Below, in pieces: positions 17,258 to 26,004 of a DNA stretch of 64,000 nucleotides (position 1 is the stretch's first letter; each line of letters begins with the position of its first letter). Below the pieces are notes generated by a model. The model saw only the letters and a list, made by a program, of their open reading frames with translations, was not told where the DNA came from and did not search any database. The stretch is from Deltaproteobacteria bacterium (lineage in GTDB: Bacteria; Desulfobacterota; Desulfarculia; Desulfarculales; Desulfarculaceae), in assembly GCA_020444165.1 (NCBI GenBank), contig JAHLLK010000024.1, forward strand, positions 8,248 through 72,247, read 5' to 3'. The translations under genes were made by a program, and so were the position numbers.

Positions 17258-18745
17258 CTAAAGCTCGGCGCTGAAAGTGATTTGGCCGGTCGTCCCCGTC
17301 CCGCGCAAATACGCCGGATTTCCGGCGGTCCCAATCGCGGCGTGGGCAAGGTCTATTTGTGCCCCATCCGTTCCAGCCAAAGCCGAACTTAGCCCGGTAA
17401 TGGCGGTGCTCCCACCGGCAGCAAAGACTGTTAAACCACCAATTGTTAGGGCGGCAGTGGGCGCCACCCGCATAGGGACAGGGTAGACAATCGGGAAGCG
17501 GAAGGCTGTGGTCGAGCCTTGTACCCCCATAACCATGGCCGAGGGATTGCTGAAATTAGCCTCCTTAAGGGCCCAGTAGTAGCGCTGGCAGAGCGCCAAT
17601 TCCGAAGACAGGGGCCTGAAGGCCAACGACTCCACGAAGTCGCTGTAGCCGGCCCATTTGTAGTACCCCGGCCAGACCCCGGCCGGGCCGATGGTGAAGT
17701 TCTTGTTGGTGACGTCCCCGGGGGAGAGTTGCAGCTCCAGCTCCAGGCCGTTCAGGAGCCCGGCCAGGGAGGCCCCCAGGATGGGGAGCTGGATAAGGCC
17801 GCTGGCGTCAGCCACGTCCCCATGCCCCAGCTCTGTGGTCGCGCCGAAATTGTCCGCGCTGTTGGCGTGGCGAAGGGTCAGCCGGCCGGGCACCGCCGCG
17901 CCCACGTCATGGAACACCACCAGGGCCGCGGTCAAATCCGCGCCCCCGTTCTCCAAGAGGGCCCGGCGGCAATCCTCGGCCCCGATCCTGGTGCGGGCGT
18001 AGAGCGCCCCGGCCCCGCTCCGGGTCACCCCGGAAAAGTGCAAGAGGCCCGTGGGCCAGGTGGCCCCGGCCGGAGTGGTGAAGGTTTGGGTCAGGGCGCC
18101 GGCCGACACCACCCCGCCGGTGGCCCGGCCCTCCCACATGTCCACCTTGCCGCGGCCCCAGGCCGTGCTGGTCAAGGTGTAAGCCGCGGTGCGCTGAGCC
18201 ACCCGCATGCCGCCGTTGATCAGGAGGTTGCGAGCAGCGGGGATGGGCAAGTGATTGGTCGTATAGTCCTGCACGTAGGCCCGGACGCTGTGCTGGCTGG
18301 GCGGGGCCACGGCGGAGTCCGAGGCCAGGTCCTCCTCATCGATGAGCGCCCCGCCCAGGAGCACCCAGTCCGCGGCGCCGGGTGTCCACAGCCAGAACAG
18401 GCCGGTGTCCAGGCTCACGTACACCACCGGGGCCGGGCCGCTGGGGGCCAGCTCCAGGCGCGCGGCCTCGGAGCCGGAGAGGATCAGCCCGGCCGCCTGC
18501 ACCTCGGCCAGCTCCTGGCGGGCGTCGTCCAGGATCACCCCCGCCTCCTGAAGCACGGGCAGGATCACGTCATTGATCCGCACCAGGCCCAGGTCCTGGA
18601 CCTCCCGGACCGCCCCCTCCCAGTCGATCTTGAGGCTCTCCAGGGTGTGGATCCGGGCATCCACGTCACTGAAGCGCTTGTCGAACTCCGCCCCGGAGAG
18701 AGGGGTGGACCCGTCCTTGAAGCGGTATTGCTCGCGCTTTATCAT
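17258..18745 (-). CDS. Tail fibre protein
   Basis: A 495-residue protein. The N-terminus (FKDGSTPLSGAEFDKRFSDVDARI) is a typical phage fibre/baseplate attachment segment, followed by a short coiled region and a long Gly/Ala/Thr-rich beta part with RNLLINGGMRVAQR, a motif common at the start of receptor-binding jelly-roll modules in phage fibres. The C-terminus ends in small glycine-rich beta repeats. It lies last among the virion genes before lysis, as in Mu. It likely recognises the host surface; the receptor is unknown. Confidence 0.75.
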   Translation of the reverse strand: MIKREQYRFKDGSTPLSGAEFDKRFSDVDARIHTLESLKIDWEGAVREVQDLGLVRINDVILPVLQEAGVILDDARQELAEVQAAGLILSGSEAARLELAPSGPAPVVYVSLDTGLFWLWTPGAADWVLLGGALIDEEDLASDSAVAPPSQHSVRAYVQDYTTNHLPIPAARNLLINGGMRVAQRTAAYTLTSTAWGRGKVDMWEGRATGGVVSAGALTQTFTTPAGATWPTGLLHFSGVTRSGAGALYARTRIGAEDCRRALLENGGADLTAALVVFHDVGAAVPGRLTLRHANSADNFGATTELGHGDVADASGLIQLPILGASLAGLLNGLELELQLSPGDVTNKNFTIGPAGVWPGYYKWAGYSDFVESLAFRPLSSELALCQRYYWALKEANFSNPSAMVMGVQGSTTAFRFPIVYPVPMRVAPTAALTIGGLTVFAAGGSTAITGLSSALAGTDGAQIDLAHAAIGTAGNPAYLRGTGTTGQITFSAEL

Positions 18746-18774
18746 GGCAATCCCTTACCCTTACTCAGCCGCCG

Positions 18775-21063
18775 CTAGTTGGTGGCCCAGTCCCAGCGCT
18801 TGGCCACGTGGAACACGTCCAGGACCGTGGTGGTGGTCCCCTCGATCTTGATCTGATAGGCGGAGATCCCCGTGCCCGGCAGGGGCTGGAAGTTGAAGGT
18901 GCGCTGAATGGTGGGCTCGGGCCCGTCGGTCATCACCACGTCGGTCACCCCGGCCGGGGCGTAGGTGCTGCCCCCGGACGTCAGGGACGCGGTGCAGGTG
19001 TGCTTGGCCGCGTCCCAGCCCTCCAGGCGGAGCATCACGTTGATGTCGTCGGAGGCCGCGGCCAGGGTGCGCGCCGTGGAAACGTGGGTGAATTCGGTGC
19101 CCATGCGGTTGGCCCGGAGCTTGGAGCCCGGCAGCGTGAGGCCCGGCATCACCTCGCGGGAGCCGGTGAACACGGCCCGCAGCTTGACCATGGCCGGCAG
19201 GTTGCGGAGCTGGTCGGCGGTGTCCGCCAGGATGCCGTACCAGCTCGCGTCGCCCTGCCGCTGGTACTCGAACACCACCTGGGTGTTGGCCGGGTTGACG
19301 CCTTGCAGGATGAAATCCAGGTCCGCGATGCCGTCCGACAGGCTCAGGGGGGTGAGATCCACCGTGGTGCGCGCGTTGTTGAACTGGGCGTACCAGAGCC
19401 GCATCATCAGGTCCTTGGTCAAATCGCCCTGGAAGTACGCCCCGTCGGTGCTCTGGAACAGGGTGCCGTTGGTGTAGGCGCTGCCGTCCACCGTGGCCAG
19501 GGTGTGGTTGCCGGCGGTGGTGATCAACAGGGCGTAGCGCTTGCCGGCCTGGATGAAGACGGGCTTGGGCAGCACGAACACGGTGCGGCCGGGCATGGCG
19601 TGCAGATCGGAGGGGGCCAGGCTGGTGTACCCCAGGCCGCGGGACCGGTTGGGCACCCCGGCCACATCGGCCTCCACCACGTGGACGTACACGTCGCCGG
19701 TGGCGGCCACGGCGCTGAAGCAGAGTTCTATCCGGGTCAGCCAGCCTGAGGCCGTGGCCAGGAAGGTCTGGCCGATCTGGGAGCCGTTGACCGTGTGGGT
19801 CTCATCCTCCAGCCAGTAGTACGGCTCCTCCACCAGGTCCTTCCAAAAGTAACGAATCCGCACGTAGTTGTAGGAAACGCCGCTCACGTCGTGGGCGTTG
19901 TAGGACTGCAAGACCTCGAACTTGCCGTAGTCCCAGGGGCTGTCGAAGACCTGGCCCACCTTGGCCCCTTGCAGGAAGGCGTTTTCCTGCTGGTTGGTGC
20001 AGATCACCCGCTCGGGGCCGTAACGCAGCCGCCAGTAGGTCTGCTTGGCCATCTTCAGAGTGTGGGTCTGGTACTGGTAGGTCCCGATGGCGATCTCCCC
20101 GGTCTTGCCGGTGGTGGTCAGGCGGGCCACCTGGGAGTGGGCCGGCAGGACCAGGCCGCCGAAGTTGATCACCGCGGTCTCGTAGGGGTTGAACAGGGCC
20201 GGCTGCTGCTCGGTCTGCCCGGCAAAGGGGAAGCGGATGCCTTCCTCCACCAGGGCGTGGTACTCCGGGTCCGTTTCGGCGCTTTCGTCCGGCGTGAGGT
20301 AGGAATCCGCCCCGTAGGAGCTGTAGGTGTCGGGCAGGTTGGACAGGTCCTTCAGGTAGGCCACGTCCTTGACCAGCTCGGTGAGCTGGTTGGTGCGGGT
20401 GAGTCCCTTGATGAGGGCGGCCAAGGCGGCCAGCTCCGCGAACATGGCGTCGATGCGCGCCCCCATCTCCCCGATCCAGGTGTTGTTGGCCAGGGCCAAT
20501 TGCCAGGTGTCGAACAGGTTCATGAGCTGCTTGTTCTCGGCCAGCGCGATCTCCTGCACCCCGCCGGGCGACAGGCGCACATAGGCCACCAGGGTGTAGC
20601 CGGTGGGCGGCTCGGGCTTCATGGGGTCCGGGGACTCCAGGCCCGGTTGGATGTAGGTCACCACCTCCCGCCGCAGCTCCATGGCCACGGTGCGGGGCTC
20701 CTTCTGCATGGTCTCCAAATCGATTAGGAAATCGCGCGGCTGGATGTCGGTCTCGATCTCGTTGCCGATGACCGCCACGGCCAGCCATTTTTCATCGGTG
20801 ACCGGCAGGTGGCTGAAGATGGACAGCCGCTCGGCCTGGTCCTTGCGGAAGACCTTGCCGGTCGGCCCGTCCCAGAGCCGCCCAGCCGCGATCTCGATCT
20901 CGGTCGCGGTGGGGCTGGTGACCCCCAGGCCCACGAACATGCGCTCGGTGGTGATGGCGTCCATGATCAGGTGTTGCAGGCTCTGGTCGACGAAAAGCTG
21001 AATGTTGTTGATGTCGGCGGCCTGGCCTTCCTGCCGGTCGCGGAGGATTACTTGGCGTTCCAT
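18775..21063 (-). CDS. Large baseplate/tail-fibre protein (DUF4815-like)
   Basis: A 762-residue protein with GGAGG 10 nt before ATG, 2 bp after the gpI gene. The opening (ILRDRQEGQAADINNIQLFVDQSL) and a following module on parameter-like values (AAGRLWDGPTGKVF) resemble DUF4815-type tail proteins from other contractile phages. The centre has beta-sandwich-like stretches (residues ~430-560) and the end is a further beta domain. Located between the gpI gene and the receptor-binding fibre, it probably links fibre to baseplate. The family name is from memory and moderate. Confidence 0.6.
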   Translation of the reverse strand: MERQVILRDRQEGQAADINNIQLFVDQSLQHLIMDAITTERMFVGLGVTSPTATEIEIAAGRLWDGPTGKVFRKDQAERLSIFSHLPVTDEKWLAVAVIGNEIETDIQPRDFLIDLETMQKEPRTVAMELRREVVTYIQPGLESPDPMKPEPPTGYTLVAYVRLSPGGVQEIALAENKQLMNLFDTWQLALANNTWIGEMGARIDAMFAELAALAALIKGLTRTNQLTELVKDVAYLKDLSNLPDTYSSYGADSYLTPDESAETDPEYHALVEEGIRFPFAGQTEQQPALFNPYETAVINFGGLVLPAHSQVARLTTTGKTGEIAIGTYQYQTHTLKMAKQTYWRLRYGPERVICTNQQENAFLQGAKVGQVFDSPWDYGKFEVLQSYNAHDVSGVSYNYVRIRYFWKDLVEEPYYWLEDETHTVNGSQIGQTFLATASGWLTRIELCFSAVAATGDVYVHVVEADVAGVPNRSRGLGYTSLAPSDLHAMPGRTVFVLPKPVFIQAGKRYALLITTAGNHTLATVDGSAYTNGTLFQSTDGAYFQGDLTKDLMMRLWYAQFNNARTTVDLTPLSLSDGIADLDFILQGVNPANTQVVFEYQRQGDASWYGILADTADQLRNLPAMVKLRAVFTGSREVMPGLTLPGSKLRANRMGTEFTHVSTARTLAAASDDINVMLRLEGWDAAKHTCTASLTSGGSTYAPAGVTDVVMTDGPEPTIQRTFNFQPLPGTGISAYQIKIEGTTTTVLDVFHVAKRWDWATN

Positions 21064-21065
21064 GC

Positions 21066-22394
21066 TTAAAAAACCTCCAGTCGGTATTCCCCGGCCCGGG
21101 CCGCGCCGGCCAAGACGCCGGGGCTGGCGGTGACGGGTTGGCGGTTGGTGATGGCCAATAGGATCTTGTCCGAACGCCGGCGGGTCAGCCGGCCCACCTG
21201 GCAGACCCGGGCGATCTGGTCCGCCGCGTCGGAAACGTAGTAGTGGGATGTCCCCCAGTGCAGGCCGGCGCCCCAGTTGAGGCCGCGCTTAGGGGCCGGG
21301 CCGAGCATGTCCACGGCCACCTGGGCGGTGTGCGCCGGCATGCCGCCGAAGCTGAACGCGCCCCAGAACAGGCTGGCCCGGCGGGACGCCTGGCTCACCC
21401 GGGTGGGGTCAAAGAGCTTGAAGCGCTTGTAGAGCCGGTCCCCGGCCCGGCGCTCGGCCCAGAACAGGCCCCCGCCCCAGAAACAGGCCCCGCCCCGGCC
21501 GCGCACCGTCGCCGGCTCGTCGGGGTATTTGTTGGCCCAGAACACTCCGCCGGGGGACAGGGTGGGTTCGCGCACCTCCTGGTAGTAGGTGCTGAAAGGC
21601 GTGAGCCCCGGCCGGGCGGCCAGGGGGGTGCGGCGCTCCACCAGGTCCTGGTAGGGCCGGTCCAGGTGGAGGGTGTAGAGCCGCTGGCCGGCCTCTTGAT
21701 CCACCCAAAAATTCGGCCAGCCGCCCGCCCCCCAGAACATCCCGCGGCCCGGGCCGCCGGGCAGCCGCACCTCGATCTCCTGGCGGGCCAGGCGCTCCAC
21801 CCATGCGGTCTCGTAGAGGAGGCTGTGCAGGTTGCTCTCCCGGCCGGTCAGGGGGTCGTACAGGGCCACCCGGTCGCCCACCCTGAGCAGCGCATCGCTG
21901 TGCACGTAGGCGTCCCGGCCCCAGTGCATCCCGCCCCAGCACAGGCAATAGCTCTGGGTCCGGTGCCGGAAGGGGTAGAGGCGAATCTCCGGGTGCGGGG
22001 CCTCGAAGGCCTCTTGCTCGGCCTGGGTCAGGGTCTTGCCCCAATAGAACTTGTGCGGCGGGGTGGCGGACAGGAGCCGGCGGTTAAGGAGCACCCGCCA
22101 GTACAGGGCCAGGCCGTGCACCGTGCCCTTGTAGCGGTGCCAGTCGTGGAAGTGCTCCACCAGCCATTGCTTGAGCGCCCGGCTGTCCGCGAACTCGTAG
22201 CCGTCCAGGTGCAGGTGCCAGGCCAGGTGATCCAGCACCGCCTCCGGCGCCTCGCCCAGGCGGGACCAGATGTGGATCAGGGGGATCAGCGTGCGGATGC
22301 GCTCCTGTTCGTCGCCGGCGGCCGCGGCGGCGCCCTGCATTTGGGCATCGTGGGTGATGCTGGGAGGCAGCAGGCTTTGCAGGTTATTGGCCAC
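21066..22394 (-). CDS. Tail protein I (P2 gpI-like) with repeated Trp-Gly motifs
   Basis: A 442-residue protein starting at GTG with GGAGG close upstream, overlapping the end of the J gene by 11 bp. Residues 1-100 match phage tail protein I: IWSRLGEAPEAVLDHLAWHL and FADSRALKQWLVEHFHDW. Known gpI proteins are about 180-220 residues, so more than half is an extension. The extension repeats a Trp/Gly motif: WGGMHW (153), WGAGGW (221), WGGGLFW (306), WGAFSF (344) and WGAGLHW (374). This may be a beta-rich fibre-docking or carbohydrate-binding part; that is inference. Confidence 0.8.
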   Translation of the reverse strand: MANNLQSLLPPSITHDAQMQGAAAAAGDEQERIRTLIPLIHIWSRLGEAPEAVLDHLAWHLHLDGYEFADSRALKQWLVEHFHDWHRYKGTVHGLALYWRVLLNRRLLSATPPHKFYWGKTLTQAEQEAFEAPHPEIRLYPFRHRTQSYCLCWGGMHWGRDAYVHSDALLRVGDRVALYDPLTGRESNLHSLLYETAWVERLARQEIEVRLPGGPGRGMFWGAGGWPNFWVDQEAGQRLYTLHLDRPYQDLVERRTPLAARPGLTPFSTYYQEVREPTLSPGGVFWANKYPDEPATVRGRGGACFWGGGLFWAERRAGDRLYKRFKLFDPTRVSQASRRASLFWGAFSFGGMPAHTAQVAVDMLGPAPKRGLNWGAGLHWGTSHYYVSDAADQIARVCQVGRLTRRRSDKILLAITNRQPVTASPGVLAGAARAGEYRLEVF

Positions 22395-23514
22395 TCAAGC
22401 CTCCGTAGGTGAGCACCGGCGCGCCGGGCGCGGCCACCTGCCGGGGCTCCAGGGCCTGGTACTCCGGCGCCGTCACCTCCACCCGCTGGACCCCGGGCAC
22501 GGACTGCACCCGGTCCACCAACACCGAGGGCAGGATGGCCCGGCCCAGGGCCTCCCGCTGCCAGGCCACGTAAGCCGCCACCTCCTTGGCCACGGCGGCC
22601 TGAATGGCGAGCGTGCGGGTGGCGTGGCTCTGGAGGATGTAGTAGGTGAGCGCCACCTCGCAGGGCGCCACTTCGGGGCTCACCACGTGCACCACGTCCG
22701 TCAAGGGCCGCCGCCGCACGTCGTTCACCGCCGCGTCCACCGCGTTGATGATTTCGGCGCTGGGCAGCTCGCCGCCGGCCATCAGCGGGGCGATCCACAC
22801 CTCCCCCGGCGAGGGCGACCACACCGCCACGTCGCTGATGAGTTGGCTCACGCTCCGGGCCCAGTAGCGGTAGGCGTCCTCCGGCCCGCAGGTGGAGTAG
22901 GCCTCGGCCGCGAGCTGCACCCGGGCCCGGAGGTTGGCGTCGGTTTCCGCGTCGGTCCCGCCCAGGGTCAGGGTCAGGTTGACCACCCCCTGGACATAGG
23001 TCACCCCATCCACCAGGCGGTGGATCTGGCCGGGCACCAGGCCGTTGGCCGCCGCGCCCGGGGTCTGACACCCGGCCTCCACATCCACCGAGATCTCCCC
23101 GGCCGGGATCTTCGCCTCGGCGGTAGTGACCCACATCAGCGCGTCCTCCCCGCCGGCCCGGGCGCGCACGCCCTGGGGGATGATCACCTCCCAGGCCAGG
23201 GGCTCGGCCAGGCTGAAGCGCAGCGTGGTGGATGCCGCCCGCTCCCCCAGGCGAAAGGTGTTGAGGTAGTCGCCCAGATGGTCCAGGTAGGCGTCCCGGG
23301 AATAGTGCAAGAGATTCATTTTGCCCGCGTTGTCGATCAAGTACCGCTGCTGGGCCACCAGGTAGGCCACGCCCTCCACGAACAGGCGCTCGGGGTTGCC
23401 GGGGTAGAGGGTGCGGCCGGTGATGTTCTCGTAGGCCGCGATCAGCTCCGCCTCCACTGTGGCGGTGTCGATGTCGCAGAACTGGGCTTCGGGCAGGTTC
23501 TCGCGCAGGATCAT
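22384..23514 (-). CDS. Baseplate protein J (Mu gp47 / P2 gpJ-like)
   Basis: A 376-residue contractile-tail baseplate wedge protein. Readable family features are the N-terminal segment AENITGRTLYPGNPERLFVE, YLVAQQRYLIDNAGKMNLL and GDYLNTFRLGERA, then GVRARAGGEDALMWVTTA, and later GPEDAYRYWARSVSQLISDVAVWSPSPGEV. The ATG overlaps the end of the W-like gene (ATGA). The order W, J, I is the standard Mu/P2 baseplate order. Length is normal for gpJ. Confidence 0.92.
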   Translation of the reverse strand: MILRENLPEAQFCDIDTATVEAELIAAYENITGRTLYPGNPERLFVEGVAYLVAQQRYLIDNAGKMNLLHYSRDAYLDHLGDYLNTFRLGERAASTTLRFSLAEPLAWEVIIPQGVRARAGGEDALMWVTTAEAKIPAGEISVDVEAGCQTPGAAANGLVPGQIHRLVDGVTYVQGVVNLTLTLGGTDAETDANLRARVQLAAEAYSTCGPEDAYRYWARSVSQLISDVAVWSPSPGEVWIAPLMAGGELPSAEIINAVDAAVNDVRRRPLTDVVHVVSPEVAPCEVALTYYILQSHATRTLAIQAAVAKEVAAYVAWQREALGRAILPSVLVDRVQSVPGVQRVEVTAPEYQALEPRQVAAPGAPVLTYGGLSGQ

Positions 23515-23849
23515 GCGGCCACTCCCTCCCGCAGCTTGAAGCGAATCAGCGGGATCAGGCGGCCGTCCGCCGCCCCCACCAGGTCATCCGCCCAGGTGAT
23601 GGAGATCACCTGGGCCCGGGGCTCGTACTTGGCGATCTGGCGGGAGATCTCCACGGCCATGAGCGCCTGGGCCCGGGGCTGGGGCAGGTCCACCAGGTCC
23701 CAATCCAAGCCGAAGTCCCGGTTGAGGGGCACGGTGCCCTTGGGGGTGGTGATGATCATGGCGATGCACTGGGCCACCTCGGCGGCCAGGTCGGCCGGCG
23801 CGATCACGATGGGGTCGGGGTCACCCCGCACCAGCAATTCGGCGCCCAT
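23511..23849 (-). CDS. Baseplate wedge protein W (gp25-like fold)
   Basis: A 112-residue protein matching the gpW/gp25 family of contractile tails and T6SS: the region IITTPKGTVPLNRDFGLDWDLVD holds the conserved RDFG. It forms the inner baseplate wedge with the J product. The start ATG overlaps the stop of the preceding gene (TGATG) and uses its GGAG. Corresponds to Mu gp46. Confidence 0.88.
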   Translation of the reverse strand: MGAELLVRGDPDPIVIAPADLAAEVAQCIAMIITTPKGTVPLNRDFGLDWDLVDLPQPRAQALMAVEISRQIAKYEPRAQVISITWADDLVGAADGRLIPLIRFKLREGVAA

Positions 23850-24244
23850 CAGTGGTACTCCAACAGGTGCACGTCAACCTTGGCGTGCAAGAGGTAGCCG
23901 TCATTGGTGAGGTGCCGCCAAGTAACCCGCATGTCCTCCAGCGCGTACATGCCGAGATCCATGCCTCCGATCACCATTTGGTGGGCCTGGTGGTCGGCCA
24001 AGACCTGGCGGAGGGTGTCCAACTCCTCCTGGGGGACGCAAAAGCGGTGATGGAACGCCAGGTCCAGGTCGATCTCGATGGGGTCCAGGCCGAGGTATTG
24101 GAGTTTGTGCTTTAGGTCGAGCACCTCGTGAATGGCGTAACGGGCGCGCCGCGCCTCCACCAAGCGCTCAAAGGTGCGGATGAGCTTTTGGCTGGCCTCG
24201 AAGACCACCGGCCCGAAGGCCCCTATGCGGCCGCCGCTAGTCAT
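23849..24244 (-). CDS. Tail protein U-like (P2 gpU-like)
   Basis: A 131-residue protein. The opening IGAFGPVVFEAS, then HKLQYLGLDPIEIDLDLAFH, LRQVLADHQAHQMVIGGMDLGMYALEDMRV and a last strand LLHAKVDVHLLEY follow the pattern of P2 gpU, a tail terminator/assembly protein. It overlaps the spike gene by 8 bp and the W gene by one base. In P2 the U gene lies next to D, so its place inside V-W here is a little unusual but still within the baseplate cluster. Confidence 0.65.
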   Translation of the reverse strand: MTSGGRIGAFGPVVFEASQKLIRTFERLVEARRARYAIHEVLDLKHKLQYLGLDPIEIDLDLAFHHRFCVPQEELDTLRQVLADHQAHQMVIGGMDLGMYALEDMRVTWRHLTNDGYLLHAKVDVHLLEYH

Positions 24245-24779
24245 ACAGCCACTCCTGGGGCACGGGAGGCGGCGAGGGAATCACGGGCTCGATGTCCGGC
24301 TCGCCCGGCCCCACGAATTGGGGCATGGTCATGATGATTTCGCCCGCCCGGATCTCGATCTCCGCCGCCTTGATGGTGAGCTTGCCCTTGCACTGCACGT
24401 TCATGTCGCCGGTCTGGCGGTCGTACTCGACCCAGGTGCCGTCCTCGAACCGGACGTGCCGCTTGTCATTGCTGACCACCGGGACCACGTCCAGGTCCGA
24501 GTAGATCGAGCCCAGCACAAAGCCCACCTCGTGGCCGATGGGCAGGAACAGACAGATCACGTGCTCGCCCAAGTCGGGCATCCAGTAGTCCTTGTCGCAG
24601 CGGGTCTTGGCCACCAACACCGGCAGCTTGTAGGAGTCCATGCAGTCCGAGTCTTCCAGGCGCACCCGGACCCGGGCCTCCGCGGGGAAGCGTTCCACCA
24701 CGTGGCCCACCCGCACCATTTGGCGGAGGGTGCCCTCGGTGGCGGTCAAGCGGCGCGATATTTCCTCAAAGAGATTCAT
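24237..24779 (-). CDS. Baseplate spike protein V (Mu gp45-like)
   Basis: A 180-residue central spike protein. The N-terminal OB-like part (RQMVRVGHVVERFPAEARVRVRL), GEHVICLFLPIGHEVGFVLGSIYS and the beta-helix stretch VRFEDGTWVEYDRQTGDMNVQCKG are the usual gpV/gp45 features. The last ~25 residues are Pro-rich without the His-x-His metal site seen at some spike tips. Start overlaps the stop of the hub gene (TGATG). Confidence 0.85.
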   Translation of the reverse strand: MNLFEEISRRLTATEGTLRQMVRVGHVVERFPAEARVRVRLEDSDCMDSYKLPVLVAKTRCDKDYWMPDLGEHVICLFLPIGHEVGFVLGSIYSDLDVVPVVSNDKRHVRFEDGTWVEYDRQTGDMNVQCKGKLTIKAAEIEIRAGEIIMTMPQFVGPGEPDIEPVIPSPPPVPQEWLYD

Positions 24780-25792
24780 CAGTACTCCAGGGTCTGCCGC
24801 AGCTTGAGCGCGGTCACGTAGCCGCTGCCTGAATCAATGGAGTGGGTGGCCGTGTCCGCGAAATACCGGGTGCTGTAGGCCCCGAACCCGGCCAAGGCCA
24901 CCACCTCGGTGGCCCTCCGCCGGGGGTCGCCCACCAGGGTCACCTCGGCGGTCAGCTCGCGACGGTTCTTTTTGCGGAGGCAGTCCTGGGCCACCCGCTG
25001 GGCCTCGCCCTCGTCGGCCACCGGCTGGTTGACGACCAGCATCTCGCCGGTCTCCGGGGCGTCGGGCGCGGAGTACTCGCCCCGGATGTAGCGCTTCTCC
25101 TTGGGCATCCAGTACTGGCAGACCGCGCCGCGGTAGAGGTCGTGGGTGGTGGTGCCGAAGCGGTAGGCCTTGATCCATTGCTGGCCCCGGACCAGCTCCA
25201 GGTGGGGCCCCTTCTGGTCCCAATCCTGGGCCTGGTAGACGATCAACTTTTCTTCGGCAACCTTCAGGCTGTTGCCCGAGTCCAGGGACAGCCGCCGCAG
25301 GAACTGCAGGTCCGATTCCTCGGCCTGGTCCACCCGCTCGTAGGAGCGGTTCTTGCCCTGCCAATCGAGCATCAAGCCCGCTTGCCCGGCCACCCCGGTG
25401 GCGATGGTCAGGAGGTCGGTGTTCTCGTGGGCCTTGGACTTCTTCTGGGTCCGGGCGTTCTGCAGGGTCTGCGCGGAGGTGCAGCGGACCTCCACCTGGT
25501 CGGGCGGGCCGCTGAGGGTCACTTCCTCGATGCGGAAGGTCCCGCACTCCAGCCGCCAGAAATCCCCCTCGGCAAACCAGTTCCGGCAGATGATAGCCGC
25601 GTGCACCGTGTCCGATTTCTGGGGGAACCAGGGGCCTTGCCAGGCCAGCTCCCGGTCCTCCAGGCTCACGGTCAGTTCGTCCAGCTTGCCGTGGGCGTGG
25701 TCGGTGTACTGGGCCGAGAGGCTGTAGCCGGCCAGGTCCACCCCCCGGTACATCAGCTCCAGCTTGGCCTCGCGGGTTTCCTCGGAGGTCAT
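24779..25792 (-). CDS. Baseplate hub, phage late control D-like (Mu gp44-like)
   Basis: A 337-residue protein of the gpD/VgrG-hub family: an initial strand pair LMYRGVDLAGYSLSAQYTD, DELTVSLEDRELAWQG, then GTFRIEEVTLSGPPDQVEVRC, DQAEESDLQFLRRLSLDSG (typical of hub proteins) and a C-terminal ATHSIDSGSGYVTALKLRQ. It forms the trimeric hub on which the spike sits. Start overlaps the X gene by ATGA, with GGAGCG upstream. Confidence 0.87.
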   Translation of the reverse strand: MTSEETREAKLELMYRGVDLAGYSLSAQYTDHAHGKLDELTVSLEDRELAWQGPWFPQKSDTVHAAIICRNWFAEGDFWRLECGTFRIEEVTLSGPPDQVEVRCTSAQTLQNARTQKKSKAHENTDLLTIATGVAGQAGLMLDWQGKNRSYERVDQAEESDLQFLRRLSLDSGNSLKVAEEKLIVYQAQDWDQKGPHLELVRGQQWIKAYRFGTTTHDLYRGAVCQYWMPKEKRYIRGEYSAPDAPETGEMLVVNQPVADEGEAQRVAQDCLRKKNRRELTAEVTLVGDPRRRATEVVALAGFGAYSTRYFADTATHSIDSGSGYVTALKLRQTLEY

Positions 25793-26004
25793 GGCCGGCG
25801 CTCCTTCCAGGGCGGCGGCAGCACCTGGGCCGGCGGGGTGAGGTCCGGCACCACGAGCTTCAGGTCCGCCGGCAGGGTGACCAGGTGGGCCACGTCCGGA
25901 TTGGCGGCCAGCAGGTGGTGGGTCATATCCTCCCGGCCCCAGATGCGATAGGCCACCTGGTCCCAGGCCTGGCCTTCGATGGTGGTGTAGGTCTTAGTTG
26001 ACAT
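25789..26004 (-). CDS. Tail protein X (P2 gpX-like, LysM-like)
   Basis: A 71-residue protein. YTTIEGQAWDQVAYRIWGRED and LLAANPDVAHLVTLPADLKLVVPDL match the short LysM-like gpX fold found between tape measure and hub in contractile phages. It overlaps the tape-measure gene by 11 bp and the hub gene by 4 bp. It probably helps load the hub or spike. Confidence 0.87.
   Translation of the reverse strand: MSTKTYTTIEGQAWDQVAYRIWGREDMTHHLLAANPDVAHLVTLPADLKLVVPDLTPPAQVLPPPWKERRP

Noticed and set aside
16160..17392. Long plus-strand frames over the lysis, fibre and tail region (also 17519-18778, 18808-19749, 22270-23910, 24842-25951, 26144-28618, 29613-31676)
   Set aside because: All lie opposite well-supported minus-strand phage genes with recognisable families and have antisense-type composition.
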